Part shown: positions 7,027 to 8,280 of the stretch, piece by piece
Layout: each line of letters starts with the position of its first letter
How positions within the stretch are numbered: position 1 is the first letter of the stretch
Origin: Dehalococcoidales bacterium
GTDB taxonomy: Bacteria; Chloroflexota; Dehalococcoidia; Dehalococcoidales; UBA5627
NCBI GenBank assembly: GCA_028706995.1
Contig: JAQTVR010000044.1
Span: 1-8,280 of the forward strand
Direction: 5' to 3'
DNA: 8,280 nucleotides
Notes under the pieces: generated by a model
What the model was told of the DNA's origin: nothing
Database searches by the model: none
The model's input: only the letters and a program-made list of their open reading frames with translations
Made by a program: the position numbers and the translations under genes

Positions 7027-8280
7027 TTATATTTCTCGTCTCATTCCCATATCATAGAGTACTCTTTCTCTGGCTTTATCAATTCCCAGAGCCTTTCTCT
7101 TTTTATCGATATGAGAAATTATTAGATGAGCGGCTTTGATGGGGTCGGGTTCAAAAGCCCACATGCCACCGTATAATTCTTCAAATTCGCCAAACAGGTA
7201 ATTGGTAAGTTCTTGGCTGCCTGTGGTTGGCCAGGTAACACCGAAAACTGTAAATACTCCTGAGGCTACAAAATATTGTCCAATTGAAATTGCCTTTTCA
7301 CTCATCCATTCGGGAGCAGCACCGGCTACAGGAAGGTCACTGATATCATCGCCCAATCCGCCCTCTTTGACCATAGCCGCAGCTGCTATCAGGATGCGGC
7401 TATTATCTACACAAGAACCCATATGCAGCACTGGCGGAATACCGACAGCTTCACATACCGATGCCAACCCCTCTCCAGCATATTTTGCAGCTGCTTCGGG
7501 AACCATAAGCCCTGCCATGGCACTTGCTATAGCGCTACAACCTGTCTGAAGCACAAGAACATCATTTTTTATCAATTCTTTAACCATAGCAATGTGGGCT
7601 TCGTTGTGTGTAACACGAGCATTGTTACACCCAACGACACCAGCTATTCCTCTGATACGACCATTGATAATATTGTCATTTAACGGATGATATGAAGCTC
7701 TGAAATGACCGCCAAGCATATAATTAATTGTTTCATGACTGAAACCTGCAATAAGATTAGTTTTTTCTTCAGGGATAAGGATATTGCTCCCTCTGTTGGG
7801 GAAGTTCTCTATAGCTATTCTGACTACTTCTTTCGCTGATTTCATAGCTTGGTGCTCATTGAATTCGATGTGTAATGCCCCCGGAATTTTAGCTTTAGGT
7901 GAAGTAGAGATAATCTTGGTATGAAAACACTGGGCGATATCGGGTAGGGATTCCATTATACATTGAACATCAACCACCATGGCTTCTACAGCACCGGTAA
8001 CTAGTGCCAGCTCTTGTTGTAGAAAGTTACCAGCTAGCGGCACTCCGTGGCGCATTAGTATCTCGTTACCTGTACAGCACATACCGACCAAATTTATTCC
8101 TTTGGCTCCTTTAGATTGGGAGAGTCTTATGAGCTCTGGGTCTTGAGCTGCGGTTACAATCACCTCAGAGAGCAGAGGTTCATGCCCGTGAATTATGATA
8201 TTGACTTCGTCTTTTTTAAGCACTCCCAGATTTATCTTCCCCAATATCTGAACCAGAGTGCCAAATAGAATATCCTGAAG
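7027..8280 (-). CDS. cooS: Anaerobic Ni-Fe carbon monoxide dehydrogenase, catalytic (beta) subunit; 5' end outside window
   Basis: Reversibly reduces CO2 to CO at the Ni-Fe-S C-cluster; paired with AcsB it feeds CO into acetyl-CoA synthesis (acsA-type role). The visible 417 residues read through to the window edge without a start, beginning LQDILFGT. The TTG near 8244 is internal, because family-typical sequence continues upstream. Roughly 220-260 N-terminal residues, with the B- and D-cluster cysteines, should lie to the right. All C-cluster ligand motifs are present: HGHEP (8190-8176), CCTGN (8079-8065), VDVQC (Cys at 7962-7960), VGCNN (Cys at 7629-7627), TGCSA (Cys at 7539-7537) and GSCVD (Cys at 7413-7411). 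The Lys of MSEKA (7296-7294) is the expected catalytic lysine. It is the first visible gene of the acs operon, 34 bp upstream of acsB. The operon promoter is not in the window. Confidence 0.96.
   Translation of the reverse strand, partial: LQDILFGTLVQILGKINLGVLKKDEVNIIIHGHEPLLSEVIVTAAQDPELIRLSQSKGAKGINLVGMCCTGNEILMRHGVPLAGNFLQQELALVTGAVEAMVVDVQCIMESLPDIAQCFHTKIISTSPKAKIPGALHIEFNEHQAMKSAKEVVRIAIENFPNRGSNILIPEEKTNLIAGFSHETINYMLGGHFRASYHPLNDNIINGRIRGIAGVVGCNNARVTHNEAHIAMVKELIKNDVLVLQTGCSAIASAMAGLMVPEAAAKYAGEGLASVCEAVGIPPVLHMGSCVDNSRILIAAAAMVKEGGLGDDISDLPVAGAAPEWMSEKAISIGQYFVASGVFTVFGVTWPTTGSQELTNYLFGEFEELYGGMWAFEPDPIKAAHLIISHIDKKRKALGIDKARERVLYDMGMRREI

Noticed and set aside
8242..8244. TTG 8244 as the start of cooS
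   Set aside because: The frame stays open to the window edge with family-typical residues (DILFGT) upstream, and the N-terminal cluster-binding region is still missing. The gene is cut by the window.
4788..8280. Plus-strand open frames opposite acsB and cooS (for example 5013-5294, 6331-6648, 7202-7549)
   Set aside because: They lie inside strongly conserved minus-strand genes, and their translations look like no protein family.

Overview
This window comes from an anaerobic bacterium that uses the carbonyl branch of the Wood-Ljungdahl (reductive acetyl-CoA) pathway. The intergenic DNA is AT-rich, and no mobile element, CRISPR array or RNA gene was recognised. The ACS protein is the bacterial type, with its N-terminal CODH-contact domain. 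I suspect a Dehalococcoidia-like Chloroflexota or a Firmicutes acetogen relative, because a sugar nucleotidyltransferase next to glmS and this acs arrangement would fit. The taxon is inference only, with low confidence.

Left part, + strand. Positions 1-285 are an AT-rich intergenic stretch with two well-formed sigma70-type promoters in tandem (about 77-106 and 168-196). Positions 286-644 hold the decayed N-terminal third of a GlmU-like sugar-1-phosphate nucleotidyltransferase. It is broken by a frameshift near 405-411, an in-frame TAG at 501-503 and loss of about two thirds of its 3' end. Five bases after its last stop, intact glmS begins (650-2431). GlmS makes glucosamine-6-phosphate for cell-envelope amino sugars.

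Middle. glmS and the acs operon converge on a 95-bp gap (2432-2526). This gap contains an imperfect long hairpin that pairs better in the minus-strand transcript and may end the acs message.

Right part, - strand, read from right to left: cooS/acsA (CO dehydrogenase, 5' end beyond the window), acsB (acetyl-CoA synthase), acsC (corrinoid iron-sulfur protein large subunit) and acsE (methyl-H4folate:corrinoid methyltransferase). Gaps are 34, 26 and 9 bp, and acsB, acsC and acsE each have a Shine-Dalgarno sequence, so this looks like one operon. AcsE moves the methyl group from methyl-tetrahydrofolate to the cobalamin of the AcsC/AcsD protein. CODH supplies CO from CO2, and AcsB joins methyl, CO and CoA into acetyl-CoA; the route can also run in reverse. 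All recognisable metal ligands and catalytic residues of the visible parts are present. The small corrinoid subunit gene acsD is not in the window.

I found no wholly new system. The most notable items are the uncatalogued nucleotidyltransferase remnant in front of glmS, the absence of acsD from between acsC and acsE, and the convergent-gap hairpin.
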